A DNA stretch of 64,000 nt, taken from assembly GCF_964340395.1 (NCBI RefSeq), contig NC_135551.1, forward strand, positions 31,738,455 to 31,802,454, read 5' to 3'. A program made the translations under genes and the position numbers. This DNA comes from Glandiceps talaboti (Eukaryota > Hemichordata > Enteropneusta > Spengelidae). The notes under the pieces are model-generated. The model saw only the letters and a program-made list of their open reading frames with translations. It did no database searches and was not told where the DNA came from. Shown here in pieces: positions 35,600 to 50,200 of the stretch (positions are counted from its first letter, which is position 1; each line of letters opens with the position of its first letter).

Positions 35600-37260
35600 C
35601 GCGTCCCGACTTTGGCTACAAAGTTACCATATCTAATTTGCATACAGACAGCAAATTAGTGCGTCGTCGCATGCGCAAACTCTTTGAAGTATTTTTCCCC
35701 ACTGCACAGTTGATGTGGATTTACATCAAGAAATCTAGAAAAAGGTTAGTTTTTCGAAAACTACACATGTTTCTACCATGTTCGCTTCATTAATTGTGTA
35801 TATTATATATGGTATGATGTGAAAGAGCGTATTGGTGTAGTTGGGAGAATAAAGGTTTGAGAAGTTCGAAATCTCAAATAGTTTTCCTCAAAATCACTGA
35901 TATGGGACCATAGGGGCTTGTAATATTTCTTAGATTGTTGTTTTCCTGGTCTATAGGCTAAATATAACAACACTTTGACTATATAGTCCTACCTGTATAT
36001 TTTTTGAAGTATACAGATTGATACAGTTGTAGCAGCAGGATTCGTACCATATTTTATTAATAATAAGACGACAATCTAAGCAATAATACACGCCCCTGTG
36101 CATCACATGCACAGTTGTTTCGTCGTTAATTACGAATGCATGATGATAATTTTTTCTTTAGGGTATTAGTGTATGAAAACAGAAATCATGTCACTTTATA
36201 CTTCCATTCTTTATGTATGTGTTGATCGAGCAGTGAGAGGGTGGGGGGGGGGGTGCGTTCAGTCACATGTATGATACACACATCATGGCGGAGAAGTTTT
36301 GAAAAGGTTTTAAATTAAAATCATGATTCACTGACTTGTGTAAATATCTCGACATTCTGCTTGATTGTCTTGCCAATATTTTTCTTCCTACATGAAGCAG
36401 ATTTGTCATGTACTTGTAACTTCTAAGGCTGACGTGAAGGGAAAGAAAGTTTTCTAGTCGATCGATCGTCTGAACTATCCCTGTCACGTCCCGTTGGTTA
36501 CCGTCCCATATATCTAATTTGCATAGATCTAGACAGTGAAATCTCAGTGCGTCATCAAACTCTTTGAAGTGTCTGGCGCCGTGACATGGAGGATTTTTCC
36601 CCCACTGCTGTTGGTGGAAGTTGGACGTGGATTTACATCTAGAAACATCCAAACGGTTAGTTTCTCGAAAACTACATTTGTTTCTACCATGTTCGCGTCA
36701 TTAATTTTGTATATTATGTATGATTGTGTATGGTATGATGTGAAAGAGCGTATGGATGTAATTGGGAGAATGAAGTGTTTGAGACGTTCGAAATCTCAGA
36801 TTGTTTTCACCGAAATCACTGATAGGGACTCGGCATCACACAGTTGTTTCATCATTAAGTACGAATGCAAGATGACAAGTATTTTCTTTAGGGTATTGGC
36901 GTATGCAACCAGAAATCATGTCACTTTATACTTCCATGCTTTATGTACAAATGTAAGTGGTGGAGTCGAGCAGTGAGAGATGTGGAAATGCGTTAGTAAC
37001 TTTATAAACTAATATTATAAATCACAGTCACGTGTAAACAAACATCATGGCGGAGAAGTTTTGATAAGGTTTTAAAACCACGATTCACTGACTCGTTGTC
37101 ATTATACATCTCAACATTCAGTTTTATTGTCTTTGGCAATGTTTTTCGTCCTACATGAAGCAGACTTTTCATTTACAAAAATGTACTCGTAACGTCTGAG
37201 ACTGATGTGAAGGGGGGGGGGGGGTCTAGTCGATCGTCTGAACTCTCTCGCGGTCCCGTT
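35600..37260. repeat. tandem duplication of a promoter-like segment, two copies
   Basis: Copy A (about 35,602-36,486) and copy B (about 36,487-37,252) share, in the same order: GTCCCG, CTAATTTGCATA, CAAACTCTTTGAAGT, GTGGATTTACATC, a donor-like GTTAGTTT at 35,745 and 36,656, ATGTTTCTACCATGTTCGC, GATGTGAAAGAGCGTAT, AGAAATCATGTCACTTTATA, CATCATGGCGGAGAAGTTTT and CTACATGAAGCAGA. A third GTCCCG word closes the duplication. Spacing differs because of indels. Both copies contain the octamer ATTTGCAT; copy A also has the NRF1-like GCATGCGCA (35,671). It lies 1.2-2.9 kb upstream of the first recognised coding exon of the plus-strand gene. Confidence 0.75.
35630..36660 (+). promoter_or_regulatory. candidate alternative first exons for the SET-kinase gene
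   Basis: In each copy of the duplication a GTGGATTTACATC segment leads to a donor-like site: AAAAAG/GTTAGT at 35,744/35,745 and CAAACG/GTTAGT at 36,655/36,656. These could be alternative non-coding first exons that splice to the acceptor at 38,450 (CTGTCACTAG), which precedes the ATG-containing exon. This is inferred from position and motif; there is no transcript evidence. Confidence 0.3.
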
Positions 37261-37261
37261 T

Positions 37262-38450
37262 CGATCACAGTCTCAAGTTCACCGTCGCGTCGTGTAACAA
37301 CTGCAGTCAGTTTGTTCATACAGTTCAGTCTCAAATTTTCTGACCTTTGCTAGATTTTGACCAAAATATCGTATATGTGGCAAGTTACAAGGTTAAACCC
37401 TCGCACACCAAAAATGTTGCTCGGTTCATAATATCGCGCCGGACTCAAATATATTTGAATTTCATCCCTATATATGGCTAATCTTCAAATCAGATATTGT
37501 CACATGACATAAAACAATAATTTCACAACTTACAGTATTGTTTTCAAAGGTTGTGCATAAGTTTTGGTAACGTTAAAGTTTGTGTTAGAAATGTCTCAGG
37601 ACACTTCATATTTTGTGTCTAAGATGTACATTGTTTGATATTGGATGACACAACTCAAGTAACTGCTATTGCAATTTACTCTATATGTCACAGAGTGTGA
37701 CACACTATGACTGCATCCATATATTGGCATACTGTATCAATTTTGGTTTCAACATGCTGGCTGACCATCAACCAGGTTTTACTTGCATCATGCCTTGATA
37801 CTGTCATACATGAACTGATGTAATTGCTTGACAAACTACATAGTGGTGCAAAAAGACTTTCATAGACATGCAGATTCCTATACATCTACAATTTATATTC
37901 CTATACACCTGATTGGCAGACAGAGCCACAATGTGTTGTAATGTTTAGATTTGGTCAACCATAACTCAAATCTTGTTTTTATTGAATGCTGTCAAAAACA
38001 TCTGAGAGACTGAGATGGCATGTACACTACAATTTGATATGTCAGCTGTTATCTGTTTAAATTTATCTGTATGGTAATAGCATGTCCCACCCTTTCAAAA
38101 TTTTGGCATATTTTGAAATCAGTGTTGGTAAAGTGAAGTACAAACTTGAATTTTTGCTTTAAGCCAGTCATCTGCTAAGTTTCTACATTTAGTAGGCTTC
38201 CGCCTTTTGATTTCCCAGTCAAAAAGTTGTCAAAGCTTGGGGGTCATTGCAGTTCAGTCATGGAAAATCCTGTTCTATCAACACTATCTTAGAATGAAAG
38301 CCTATCAGCTTCATGAGGCAAACTTAATTTGATTGGACAATCATTGAACATATGCTGGTCAATATAGAAGCTTAGATTGCAGAGTTCTTTTAATAGTTGA
38401 GATTATTGATATTAATGATTTCCTCTCTCTTTTCCATGATCTGTCACTAG
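37262..38450. other. upstream intron or intergenic DNA, no feature recognised
   Basis: AT-rich sequence between the duplicated promoter-like segment and the first recognised coding exon of the plus-strand gene. No conserved coding frame was seen. Confidence 0.4.
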
Positions 38451-38463
38451 TATCAGAGCAGAA

Positions 38464-41400
38464 ATGTCTGTCAAGTCATTTATAATGGTAAGTAGTTTTC
38501 TCTTAGTGATTGTGAAACATTTACAATTTGCAACAACTTTCCTGCCAAAATTTTTCCAACAAAGTTCTTGTTAATTTGTATTATTTGGACATATATCAAC
38601 TTTATTTTAGACTGGAATGAAAGAAATGTTATTTACTAATGAAGAGTCTTACACGTACATTTGCGAAAAACATTCATGAATTAAAGTTAATTCTGTGTAT
38701 AATTTGTCTGTAGTAACAAAAGGAATACAGTATATGATTATTTTCTCTTTGTTGTCCTGTAAATCATTGGTATTTTTATAGTACACCTTGGTGTACATTA
38801 GGCTCAAGTATCAAGCTTGTAAACACAACCTATGTATTAGATACATTGTTGTGTATAAGTGACTGGTCGATACACAATCAACTGTTTTCCCAACTCATAT
38901 CAGCTATATGACAAGAATTTCCATTCTGGTTCATGTCTAACGGTTTAAGGGGGATAATCAACTGTAACTTTGTCTCCACCCTTTTGGTCCCCATAGTGTG
39001 TGGAAAAAAGGTCAGATAGATACCTAAATAAATGTATGTGATGTGTGTACAATCTCATTCTGCACAAATTATATAAGTATGTGACTAAATGCAGCACCAG
39101 TCAGACAAAAATGGGATACTCTGTTATGTTTTTCAAATATCTTAATTTCACAGTGTAATTCATGTACTTTTAAAAATAATTCACAGACAAGGCAGAGGAG
39201 AGGGTCTCCTGCAATCTCTCCCAGAGAAGTAGCAAAGAAATGTGTTACAGAAGGTATTGATATACCTAAGGAAGGCCGGTTTGAGATACGCTTTATCAAC
39301 AGTTTTAAAGGTGAGACAACTGTAAACTTTTTAAATTAATGAAAACCAAAAAATATGGGAGCATAGGAGGTGTGTTTCTGCCATATGTACTTACATGTGA
39401 GCATTACTTCAGAGTTTACATATCTGTATAACCAGATTCAGAAGTATACTGTTTACATAAATTTGTATTAAATGTATGTTAAAGGTTGGCGGTCGTCTAA
39501 TGCGCATGTGTGAGTTTTCGCAATGTTCGAGTGTTTACAAACAAGTTGAATTGTTCCCTCTCCAGTCTGCAATGAGGTGTCCTTCAGCATTCAAAGTTTC
39601 TGTCAGTGTTATAAACCATTTCCCATTTCGTCTGTTGCACATCTGAGGGACCCACCGCCACACATGTGCTACAGATGACCACCAACATTTAAGATGATGT
39701 ACAAGATGTACACTATGTTAAATAGTATGAAAGGACTTTTCTCATTTTAGTAAATTATTGAACTTCCATGGAAAGGAACAGTCTCTGACATACTATTGAA
39801 TACATTGTCCATCAGTTGCCCTTGTATGCATCTGCACTTTTCTCTGTATTAAAGTGTTTTTACTAATATTTTATTTGAATGATTGGGATTTGGAGTGGTA
39901 AATAAATTATTATTATTTTGTATTATCTTCATGCAGTGGTGTTTAAAGTCATCATATGTAATAAGTATCCCCCTTCCTACCCCTACCCCACCCCCATGAC
40001 AATACATGTCAAGTTAGGGATCATTATGCAGTGTCATGTTATAATGTAGAGATTGAAACTGTGGGAGCCTTCAGTAATTGCAAGGAGGGGCAGAGCAAAT
40101 CACCCTTGGTTTGTCACAAGCACTGACCCCTCCCAAAATTCTCCACTTTTAAAACCTGACCCTCTCCTTGTTTCCTTTAGTTAAAAATGACCCCCCCCCC
40201 TCCCCAAGCCACTGCATGGGTACAAGATTTACAGCTACTGAATATCTTTTCATGAAATGTTAGTGACCAAATTGTTCTGATTTTTTATTTTTGTGGGGGG
40301 GGGGGGGGGGGGGGCACAAAAAAAACCTAAATGGAATGTCGGGATGAACAAGTGCCAGATATGTAAAATAAAATATATAAGCAAAATGGTACACATTCTT
40401 GACTTTGTGCACAATAGCCTTCAGAAGGTTTGTTAGCATTATGGCTCGATGACAAAGCAGTGCAGTTATTATTAGTTCCTGTCGGACATAATCCGGGACG
40501 GGGATTTATAGATTGGGCTCAGTGTGTCCGTGCATCCAGAGTCATTTCTCAGACATAACTGAACCTATTTCTCTCAAACTTGGCACAAGGACAACACACT
40601 ATGGGGTGCATATATGCACGTGATTTTCTTTTGAAAATGATTACATCAGAGATGGAGATTTTGGGTCAAAAAATGTGATTTTTGGTTTTAAAAAAAGCTT
40701 AACTCCAAAACTACTGGGTAGATTGGCATGACATTTGGTGGGAACATTCTTAGGGGTGAGGGTATTGGGATTTATTTATGACATGATGAGATTTCCCCAA
40801 TAATATGCAAAATAGGGCTAAAAATGTGTCTTTTTGGTCAAAAATGTATAATTCCAAAACTACTCATCATATTATGACTGAAATTTGGGTGGAACATTCT
40901 TCAGGGGGTTAATACTAAGAGTTGTTCATGGTATGATGGTCCCATCAGTGATATGCAAATTATGGCTAAAAATGTGTCTTTTTGGTAAAAAATCTACAAT
41001 TCCAAAACCACGGAACAGATTGGACTGAAATTTAATGGGCATGCATCTAGGGATGTATGGACGAAGAAATAGTAAGCATACAACAATACCATTAGTGATA
41101 TGCAAATTAGGTGTGAAAATGTTCATTTTTGGTAAAAACTTACATCTCCAAAAGTACTTGGTCAGTAAGTCTTAGTCTGAAACTTGGCGAGATGTTTCTG
41201 AAAGTGTTATTCTGCAGATTTTCTTCAAATAATTTGGCAAAATTGGCCCTAGCAACCATGAGACACCCTTAGCAACAAACAAATGGCAGTATATTTTGGT
41301 CAAATAATAACATCATCTGGTGGGCAATTCAATAAACATTCAAAAAATGTATGCAAATACCATATCAACCATGGCCACACCCATAGCAACAGCCAAACAG

Positions 41401-44181
41401 TGCTGTATTTCACAAAGATAATGGGGATTCTTAGACAAGTGAACAATCATTCCAAAAGCAACCATGACCACGGCCTTAGCAGCAAGAAAACGGGAGTACA
41501 TTCTTGTCAAATAATGCTTTCTTTTGTGATGCAGTCTAAGATGGTTACCAGGCAGCCATTTTGTTATGATCTTAATTACATGTACAAAGTTATTACACAG
41601 ATACAGCAGCTATTGTGTTACAAAAACTCATGTTGGAACCCAATTGGTAGACATGAATTACCAGTAGCATGTCATTTGTCAATTTGTGATTGCACCTATC
41701 CCAGATGAAAACTGATACAATCAAAATGGTAACCAACACCACCACAAGAGTGGGGACTGTGTTATCTATGATGACTTGTTCACTTAAATCTTTTCCATAG
41801 GTAGTGGATAGAACACATAAGTTGACAAGCTTATTATATTTCCTAAAAATCCAGCAGAAACCTACTGCAATGATCATGATCAAAGTCTGACTAGAGACCA
41901 TCTGACTTAGCGAGCTAGGCACTGTGCTGAAAGATGCTCTAAAGTCAAACTCAATCATACAAATTTCACTTCCTAACTGACAATAAAGGGAACCAGAGTC
42001 CAAAATTTAAGGAACAAATTATTGATAACTTTATGATTTTATCAAAACTACAATGACTTGTATAAAAGTTAAAACAATAAGGGGTCATACCAAACAATGC
42101 CCAGTGCACTGAAGGACAGGTAGATGCAAAATCCACAATTTGGTGTATTGTACAGAAGTAAAGGCAAGATCAACCACAACTCAATTTTGCCCATGTACCT
42201 GCCCCTCAGCCCATCAGTTTAGTACATTCTCTTGGAATATTCCAGAAGGGTTTATTTTGCATAGAGATAATATGAATACTATAATACAGGAAGGGTCTTA
42301 ATCCTTATCTTATGTGTCTTATATAGCACATAACGATGTGATCAATCACTGCAAATTACTCCTAAAGTTATGGATTTGTTGACACACAGAAAGTTTTCCC
42401 AACAGTGCAATTTTGCATTTATTTTTCAATCCCACGATTCATAAGTGACATATATATTTACTTGTTCAGCTAATTAAATATGTCAGTAATGGCATGAAAA
42501 AAGATAATGAAAATTGTAGCCAAACAAGTATTCTGTTCTATTCTGTCAGCCCATTTAACTTTGTGTTAATTGGTGATTTTATGAATGTACACGGTCAACA
42601 ACTTTGTGCACAGGTAGAACTCTGTAGTAATTAATATGGAATACGTTTACAGCAACTGTTGGCTTTTCTATGTGTTGTTGTATCTGTGTTTCATCTGTGT
42701 ATGTATCTGTGGGGTGCAGGGGGTCTAAGAAAAAAAAGAAATCATAGGGGTGCCAGATAATTTATATAAGGTTTAGTTGGGGGGGGGGGGGGGGGGGCAA
42801 ATAAAAAAACATCGCTTGATTAGAAATCCCCCCCCCCCCCCACCACCACGAATTAAACAACACAATTAATGTACACTCCCTAAGTGGTACACTGGTTCAG
42901 ATGTCATGAGGCCATATAATCTCTGGAGCCAATGTTTGACAGATATGTATGGGCAGATAGCATTCAGTTAGCATCATAATGTCAATTGTCAATTTGTAAT
43001 ATTACATCCATTCCATACAAGAAGTAGTACCATTTAAATGGGACTGAACACTTCCCCAATGGGTTGTTACATGTATGATTACTTGTTCATATCATGATGT
43101 GTAATGCTGTCATTATTAAAATGGTCCTTCAATTTACTAGTCTGATCTATAATATGGTTCTTCTCTACAGGCAAAGGTGTGTTTGCGGCAAAAGAGTATA
43201 CAAAAGGGGACTATTTAATGTGGTACGAAGGTGAAAGACTTTCAGGAAAAGAGGCATCTGAAAAGGAAAATGAATATGATGAAACAGGAGATGGGTCTTA
43301 TATTTTCTTTTTTAAAGACAAGGGTAAACCTGTGGCGTAAGTAGGGATATTCTTTTATTATTTTTAAGAGTCTCTTAATTTGTCTGTGCTCTCATTTTTT
43401 AGCACAACTGAACTGGTTCAGTAGTGCTATAGGCATTACAAAGTATGTCTGTCTGTGTGTATGTATGTGTGTAAACAACTTAAAGTCAAAAAACTGTGGG
43501 ACCGATTGCTTTGATATTTGGTGGTTATGTTACCTGTGGTGTATAGTTGAGAAATTGTTCAAATGAAAATGATCACATCAACAAACTTAAATTCCAAAAC
43601 TACCGGGTAGATTGGCCTGAAATTTGGTGGGAACATGCTTAGGGGTGAGTAAATGAAGATATGTTCATGACATAATAATTTCCCCCAAAATATGCAAATT
43701 AGGTCTATAAATGTGTCTTTTTGGTCAGTAATGTATAATTCCAAAACCACTCAGCAGATTAGCCTGAAATTTGGGTGGAACATTCTTCATGGTGTTTATC
43801 CTGAGAAATGTCCATGATATAATGGTCCCATCAGTGACATGCAAATTAGGTGGATAAATGTTAATTTTTGGTCAAAAATGTATCTCTAAATAGTAGTGGG
43901 TCAATTAGGGACCGGTCAGAATTTACGGAGGGGGGGGGGGGGGGGGGGCTGGGGAGAAATTATTTTGGTCCAAAAAAATTTTGCAGCCCCCCTTCGCGCT
44001 CTCAAAAAATTTCATGGCCCCCCTAAATGAACCCATATAACTTTTAATTCAGAGATAATTTGGCAGACACACGCTTTCTTGGCTATTGACTGCCTCATAA
44101 TTAAACGAGAAAGAGTGAGAGAGATACAGAGAGACAGAGAGATAGACAGATACAGAGACAGAGACAGACAGAGAGAGAGAG

Positions 44182-44216
<35 letters not shown>

Positions 44217-47200
44217 TAGACAGCGACATGTAGTCAGAGACCGAGACCGGGAGAGACAGAAGTGACAGAGACTGAGACAAGAGAGAAATATATATACATA
44301 CAGACAGATAGCGACAGAAAGACAGAAGAAGACAAACACAAATACATTCGCCTGGCTGTCACAAACTCATCATTGAATATAGGTATTAGAGGTTATTGCG
44401 GCAAAGCCGCAAGAAATTTTTAAATTTACATGGTAAACGACGCTACTGAGGTTTAATTTGGTACATATTATGAGCAAAATATTTCATGGCCCCCCCCCCC
44501 CCCCCCCTTCAGACCATCGGAATTTTCATGGGCCCCCCCCCCCCCTTCAAGCCTCCAATTTTTTTCATGCCCCCCCCCCCCCAATTTCTCCCCAGGGCCC
44601 CCCCCCCTGCCGTAAATACTGACCGGTCCCTTATACTGAAACTTGGTGAGATGTTTCTGAAAGTGTTTTTGTACAAATTTTCTTCAAAACTTATGACAAA
44701 ATTGGCCCTAGCAACCATGACCACGCCCTTAGCATCAACCAAATTGCAGTATATTTCAGCGAAATAACAATATCATCTGGTAGGCAAGTGAGTAAACATT
44801 CAAAAAAAATATTCAAATACCCTAGCAACCATGACCACGCCCATGGCAGGGATCACTTTGGGGCGCGATAACGTGATATTTACGATGTCAAAATGGACAT
44901 GTCGCGTCCAGAAAACTCAATTGGGAAAAAAAATTGCACTGTCGACACTAACAGTGCCTCAGTGATAAACGCGATCTAAAAACAATCCTCTAAAATAAAA
45001 GCTTTTGTATAGTGACTAAATACAAGTGGTTTCTAAGTACCAGTAGTTCAAACGACTATTAAAACTGATCTGATCTGATCAAATTTGCCATATTGTTTTC
45101 AATATGAATAAATGCGTAAACCCGCTAATGCTAGTAATGGAATGCATGATAGTAATACTAATAGTTACCGGTGTGATTCGCACTATGGTATAAACTTCCA
45201 GTAAATCAATGGCAAAACCACCGTGAAAAAGAGTTTACCTGACTAATATACCTTTTGAAAAAGTGATGATGTTATCTCTGATTATCGGTTTCATATTCAA
45301 TTTTACTCTGAAAATATCGTTTAGTTTGTAGTTTTTCGTTGTCTGATCGTCGACTCGCAACATCACACGACGAATGCATGGATACTAAATATGACAGCCA
45401 TTACGTCATATACTATAGCGAGTTTTCAGTAAGTCTCGTGTATCATGAGTTTTCGGACTACACGATGTGTAGCTAGCCTACATACAACTATTTGGTGTTT
45501 CAAAAGTCTAATTTATCTTTGGACATTTAGCTTTTTAGCTCCGCTGTCAGCGAAAGCTGAAAGCGTAGCTTTAGGTATAGGTGGGTATTGAGGTATAGAG
45601 AGTAGAGTGAATCATAGGTGTCCGTCAAACTTTTATATTTTTACTATCTAATCCGAAATTGACAGTCGGAATTCTTCGATATTTGGTGTGCATGTTCCCT
45701 GGGGGGAGGCTATTCAGATTTGTTCATGCCAAGTTGATCTGTGCCATTTTCAATTTTTTATGATTTTTTTTCATAAAATGTCATTTTCATCAACTCCTTG
45801 AAAACCTCTTATTAGATTGCTTTGATATCTGGCATGTTGATGCGCAGGGGGTAGCTTACTCAGATTTGTTAATTTCAAGTCAGCACATCCTCATTTTTAT
45901 TTTTTATGATTTTTTTTTTGTAAATTGAAAAAAAAATGAATATGTTAATGAGCATAATGACCGACGCCATATTGGAAATCAGTCGACGAGACTTTAAGTA
46001 TACTGCCACTTTTCAAAAGACACTATTGACGTCAAACAAGCAATGTAATATGTGCTATAGTCATAATTCTACGCATTGGGCGCCCAAATGAGAAGCGTTT
46101 GTTCGAAACAGGGTTGTAAACTTCAAATCCAATTCTGCACCCTTCTACATAATCAGCCAGTCCGCAACATCCTCATTTGCATACTCTATCCTGATTCGAC
46201 TAGAAGCTGAAGGTGACCTCATTTGACCGAGCGATTTTCCACAGCAAGTATCTTGAGTATCAACACAGGACGTTCTTGGTACTCACTAAAATCACACTTC
46301 AGACCCACTATAAAAGTGTGATGTTTTCAGATAACATGTAACTTGTGGTTAATTCTATATTGTCGTGCAATTTGGAATGACAGTGAACCAGAATTCAGAC
46401 AACTTGCGTAAGGAAGGGCATGCCAGGCATGCGGTTGAAGTTATGGCCGACAGTTCACATGTAAAGTTAAACGACATGAACGTGTCTTGCCTTTCCAAAA
46501 TGCAAATATTTGCCAAGTAAAAATCATTAAAATAATTACAACTTTAATTTGGCTTCAGACTTTGCATTATGTTTTGCGTACATGTTTTTTGTATCTTTCC
46601 CCGTTTTACATGTAAATCCGAAAAGGTTCTCTCTCATCATGTCATCAGTGTCAGTGATCATACCGCGCGGGGCTGCTTTGAGTACGAGCGAAGTGAGACA
46701 TGTTGAGGTATTTTGTTGAGAATTATAAATATTGCGAAATGTCAAGTACAAGGTTTAAATACAATGGAATGATAAAAAAAATGGCAGAGTCTGCTGACAG
46801 GCGCCGGTCACAAGAAACACTGTGAATTAAAATATCAGACGATGTATGTATTAATCGCCGACAATCCACCCGTATGCACAAGGGACTAACCCGGAAGCAA
46901 GTCGTTGTCAGCCATACGTTACAGTGGTAACGTCGTCCGAGAAATAGCTGCGTTCAGAGTGTCATTATTCACAGAATTGTTGTTTTCGAGTGAAAACCCG
47001 TCTTGAATTGTATAACTCTAACAAATGAAGACATGTCAAGTTATATTTTGAAAGTTGTATCGCTAGTTTGAGACGATTTTCTCACGTACTATAGTACTAT
47101 CGAGGCTTACTTGGAAGTAGTCCTGCTTGAATACGGAGGAATTCGGGACTCGATTCTGACAATTGTCCCTCCCCCTCCGTCCTGCGAAGAGCCAGCCGTG

Positions 47201-50200
47201 AAATACGGACTTACTAAAAATGCTGGTAACTATGAATAAAATCGCCCAGTGGTCAAATATTAGCAATAAATCTATTATTTAGTCTGTTTACCTCATTTTG
47301 ACTGCAAAAGTCCTATAGCGGATGACCAAAACTATCAAAATCGGAACTTTTCAAATTCTATCGTAAATTTAATCACTTCTCCTTACGTACGTCGGCGCAA
47401 GTGTCTCTGGGTAATTATTCATCTCACTCAACGATATCAAATGTGGCGGTGTTACGAGGGTTTTTGAATGTTGCAGTTCGCACTTGAAAAGGTCTGATTT
47501 CGACGCTTTTTGTGATCTGAGCAGGGAATACTACCGTCAGTGGAATGGAAATGGCATAGATATTCGATCGGTTGCTAATATTTGATCGGTCGGTAGGTAA
47601 TTCTTTTGCAATTGGCGCGAGTACATTTTGCTTGCGGTGTTGTAATAGGCAAACTCTATTGCTCTTTGCATGACGGTGTTTAGAGTCAAGTCAGTAATAC
47701 AGACTCGTGCACCGTCATGTAAGCAGGACTAACTTGGAAGTAGTAGGACCTTACTCCAGTTCATCGGGAAGTTTAGCCAGTCCGATAATTCTTTCTGGTT
47801 TAGTTTACAACACTTTTGATCACGCAGATTTTGTTGTTGTGATGAAAAGAAATAAAAAAAAGATCATTTCAACCATTTCTTTGTGTTTTCTTTGTGAAAG
47901 GTAACCGAACATGAACGAGTGTTACCACTGTAACGTATGGCTGAGAATGACTCTCTTCCGGGTACTTGAGATTGTCGCCGTACGGAAACTAAGATGGCGA
48001 TTAATACATTTCTTCCCTATATATATCTACCACAGCTAGTACAAGTTGAATGTTGTTGACTTTGTAAATTTGTTAGAAAATTCAAATTCAAATTGCCTCA
48101 AAATTATTTTAGATCCCTAGTTTATTTCATTCATCATTAAAATTTTCCAGGGTTACAGCTGTAAGACACTGGAATTATTTATAGCCAACCTCAAAATCCT
48201 CTTTTTTTCTTTTTCTTGTGTGCATTTCCCAGTCATTTTTTTCTGAGATTTTGTGCAATTTTTCATAACAGTAGATTTTTGTTATAAAATGGTGACTATG
48301 GTATAAAAGTACAATACATTACCAACTTCTGTGTAAAATGTGTTTTATAGTGAGACATCATATGAAACCACTAACCACTTTATTGCATCGCTAAAACAAA
48401 ACTGCATAGTGAAGAGCTGAAGACCTGAACCACTTCTACATGTCACCAAAATAAAAAATTAAATTTAAAAAAAAAAAACAGCGGAGCTATTCTGACCGAT
48501 AGGTCGCTTGTCTAAGAAAAATAATTAAAAAACTCGTTTTAAAAATCAATAACTCAACTTGTGATTTTGTTATTGGTTTCAACTCGTTTTTATTTCTTTA
48601 CCAAGTTATGTATAGTCCAAGTTATTTTATAAGTCACAATATGTCGGGGGTCAGACTAGACTAACTGTTGCTATTTCTTGATCCCCATTTACTCATCTCA
48701 TTGTTTTTGTTTATTTTTGTTACAATGGTTTTGTAATCATTTATATGTTTGGATAAATAAAACAATTATTAAGTTAATCACAGCATGCCTTTACATGTAG
48801 GAAGCTGGAATGACATCTATAAACTACTTCCAGTACCAACACATTTTATGCATATCGTTATGCAAATGATATGTAAATATATATGCAAATTAGCCACCTG
48901 CCATATTTTGACTTCCGTCCCACACAGTTTTCAAATTCTCTCACTCGTTTTCGTCATATGGGATTTTATCTCATGCAGTTCTTGCGCCAGGGTAATCCCT
49001 GCCATGGCAACAGCCAAATGGCAGTGTATTTCACAAAGTTAACAACAGGGATTCTTAGATACATGTACATGTAATTGAATAAATATTTTAAAAAAATATG
49101 TAAATATGCATAGCAACAAGGCCATGCCCATAGCTCGTGATTCATATATAACAACAGGGATCAATAGATAAACGAATAAACATTTAAAAGGAGTGTAAAT
49201 ATACCTAGGAACACGACCACACCCATAGTAACATGCAAATGACCACATATACTACAAAGCTGACATTGGGGGTTCAAAGATGAGTGAACGAACAACAAAA
49301 AGTGTATGCAAATATATCCAGCAACATGACCGTGTGAATAGCAAATATTGCAAAGATAACAACAGGGTTGGATACGCAACTAGATATGCATTCAGCAAAT
49401 TAGTACTTATACTTAGCATGGATAATATGGGTTATCATTTTTATAAACTGTAAAGTTGTGCTACAATGCCATTGGCGGTATTTTTGTATTTTCCTGTCAT
49501 ATCTCGATATCGGTGAATGTAGGCGCTAGATGTTACAGATGATGAGACAGGGTAGTTGGGGAATATGTGTACTTCAATCAGTAGCCATGATCAGAATGAT
49601 AGAGTATATGATCAAATACAGATTCTGACAAGTATTAATTACTATAAAGTTATCTGCTTGCATAATGTGATGGCACTGTTCATACAGCAATGGTACGGAT
49701 ATGTGACTGCTTTTTCTTTCAAACCTTGTATGCAGGTACATAATATACCATATACAGAGTCTTGCATATACTTGTTGATTTGATGTAATATTTTAGGCAG
49801 TCATAATGTTTTAAACTTTACATTCCCTTATCAGCCATATAAGAATGCCTCTGCATGTACCATATATATTCTGAAATTTTTGTTTTCTCAGAGATTCCAC
49901 TTCCCAAATTTGATGTTATTTTGATGAAGTTTTACACAAAGACTGTATATATGTACACCATGGTTTACATTTTTAGTTCAAGTACTTCCAAAACATGATC
50001 TAAACCCAACCCCCCTTCTGCCAGCTGATACCTGTAAATAAATGATTACCAGCAGGGACTGTATGATATCCTGATTCTTCCATTGTAGGTGATCTGCGAA
50101 TGAAATGGTAACCTGAAAGGTAAAATAGCTCATCAAATGTATTCTGTGTTGGACCTAGATGAAACATTAACACAATGTATATATCTCTGTTGGGCTCTTT

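Noticed and set aside
36536-36976. 146-codon plus-strand frame in the duplicated promoter-like segment
   Set aside because: It is not kept open in the other copy of the duplication, it crosses the donor-like site, and no domain is recognisable.
41283-42003. Opposite-strand frames of about 140 codons
   Set aside because: They lie in an interspersed repeat within intron 2, have no matching phase to the neighbouring exons and show no domain.
48785-49379. Several short frames with overlapping strands
   Set aside because: They are within a diverged copy of an intronic interspersed repeat.
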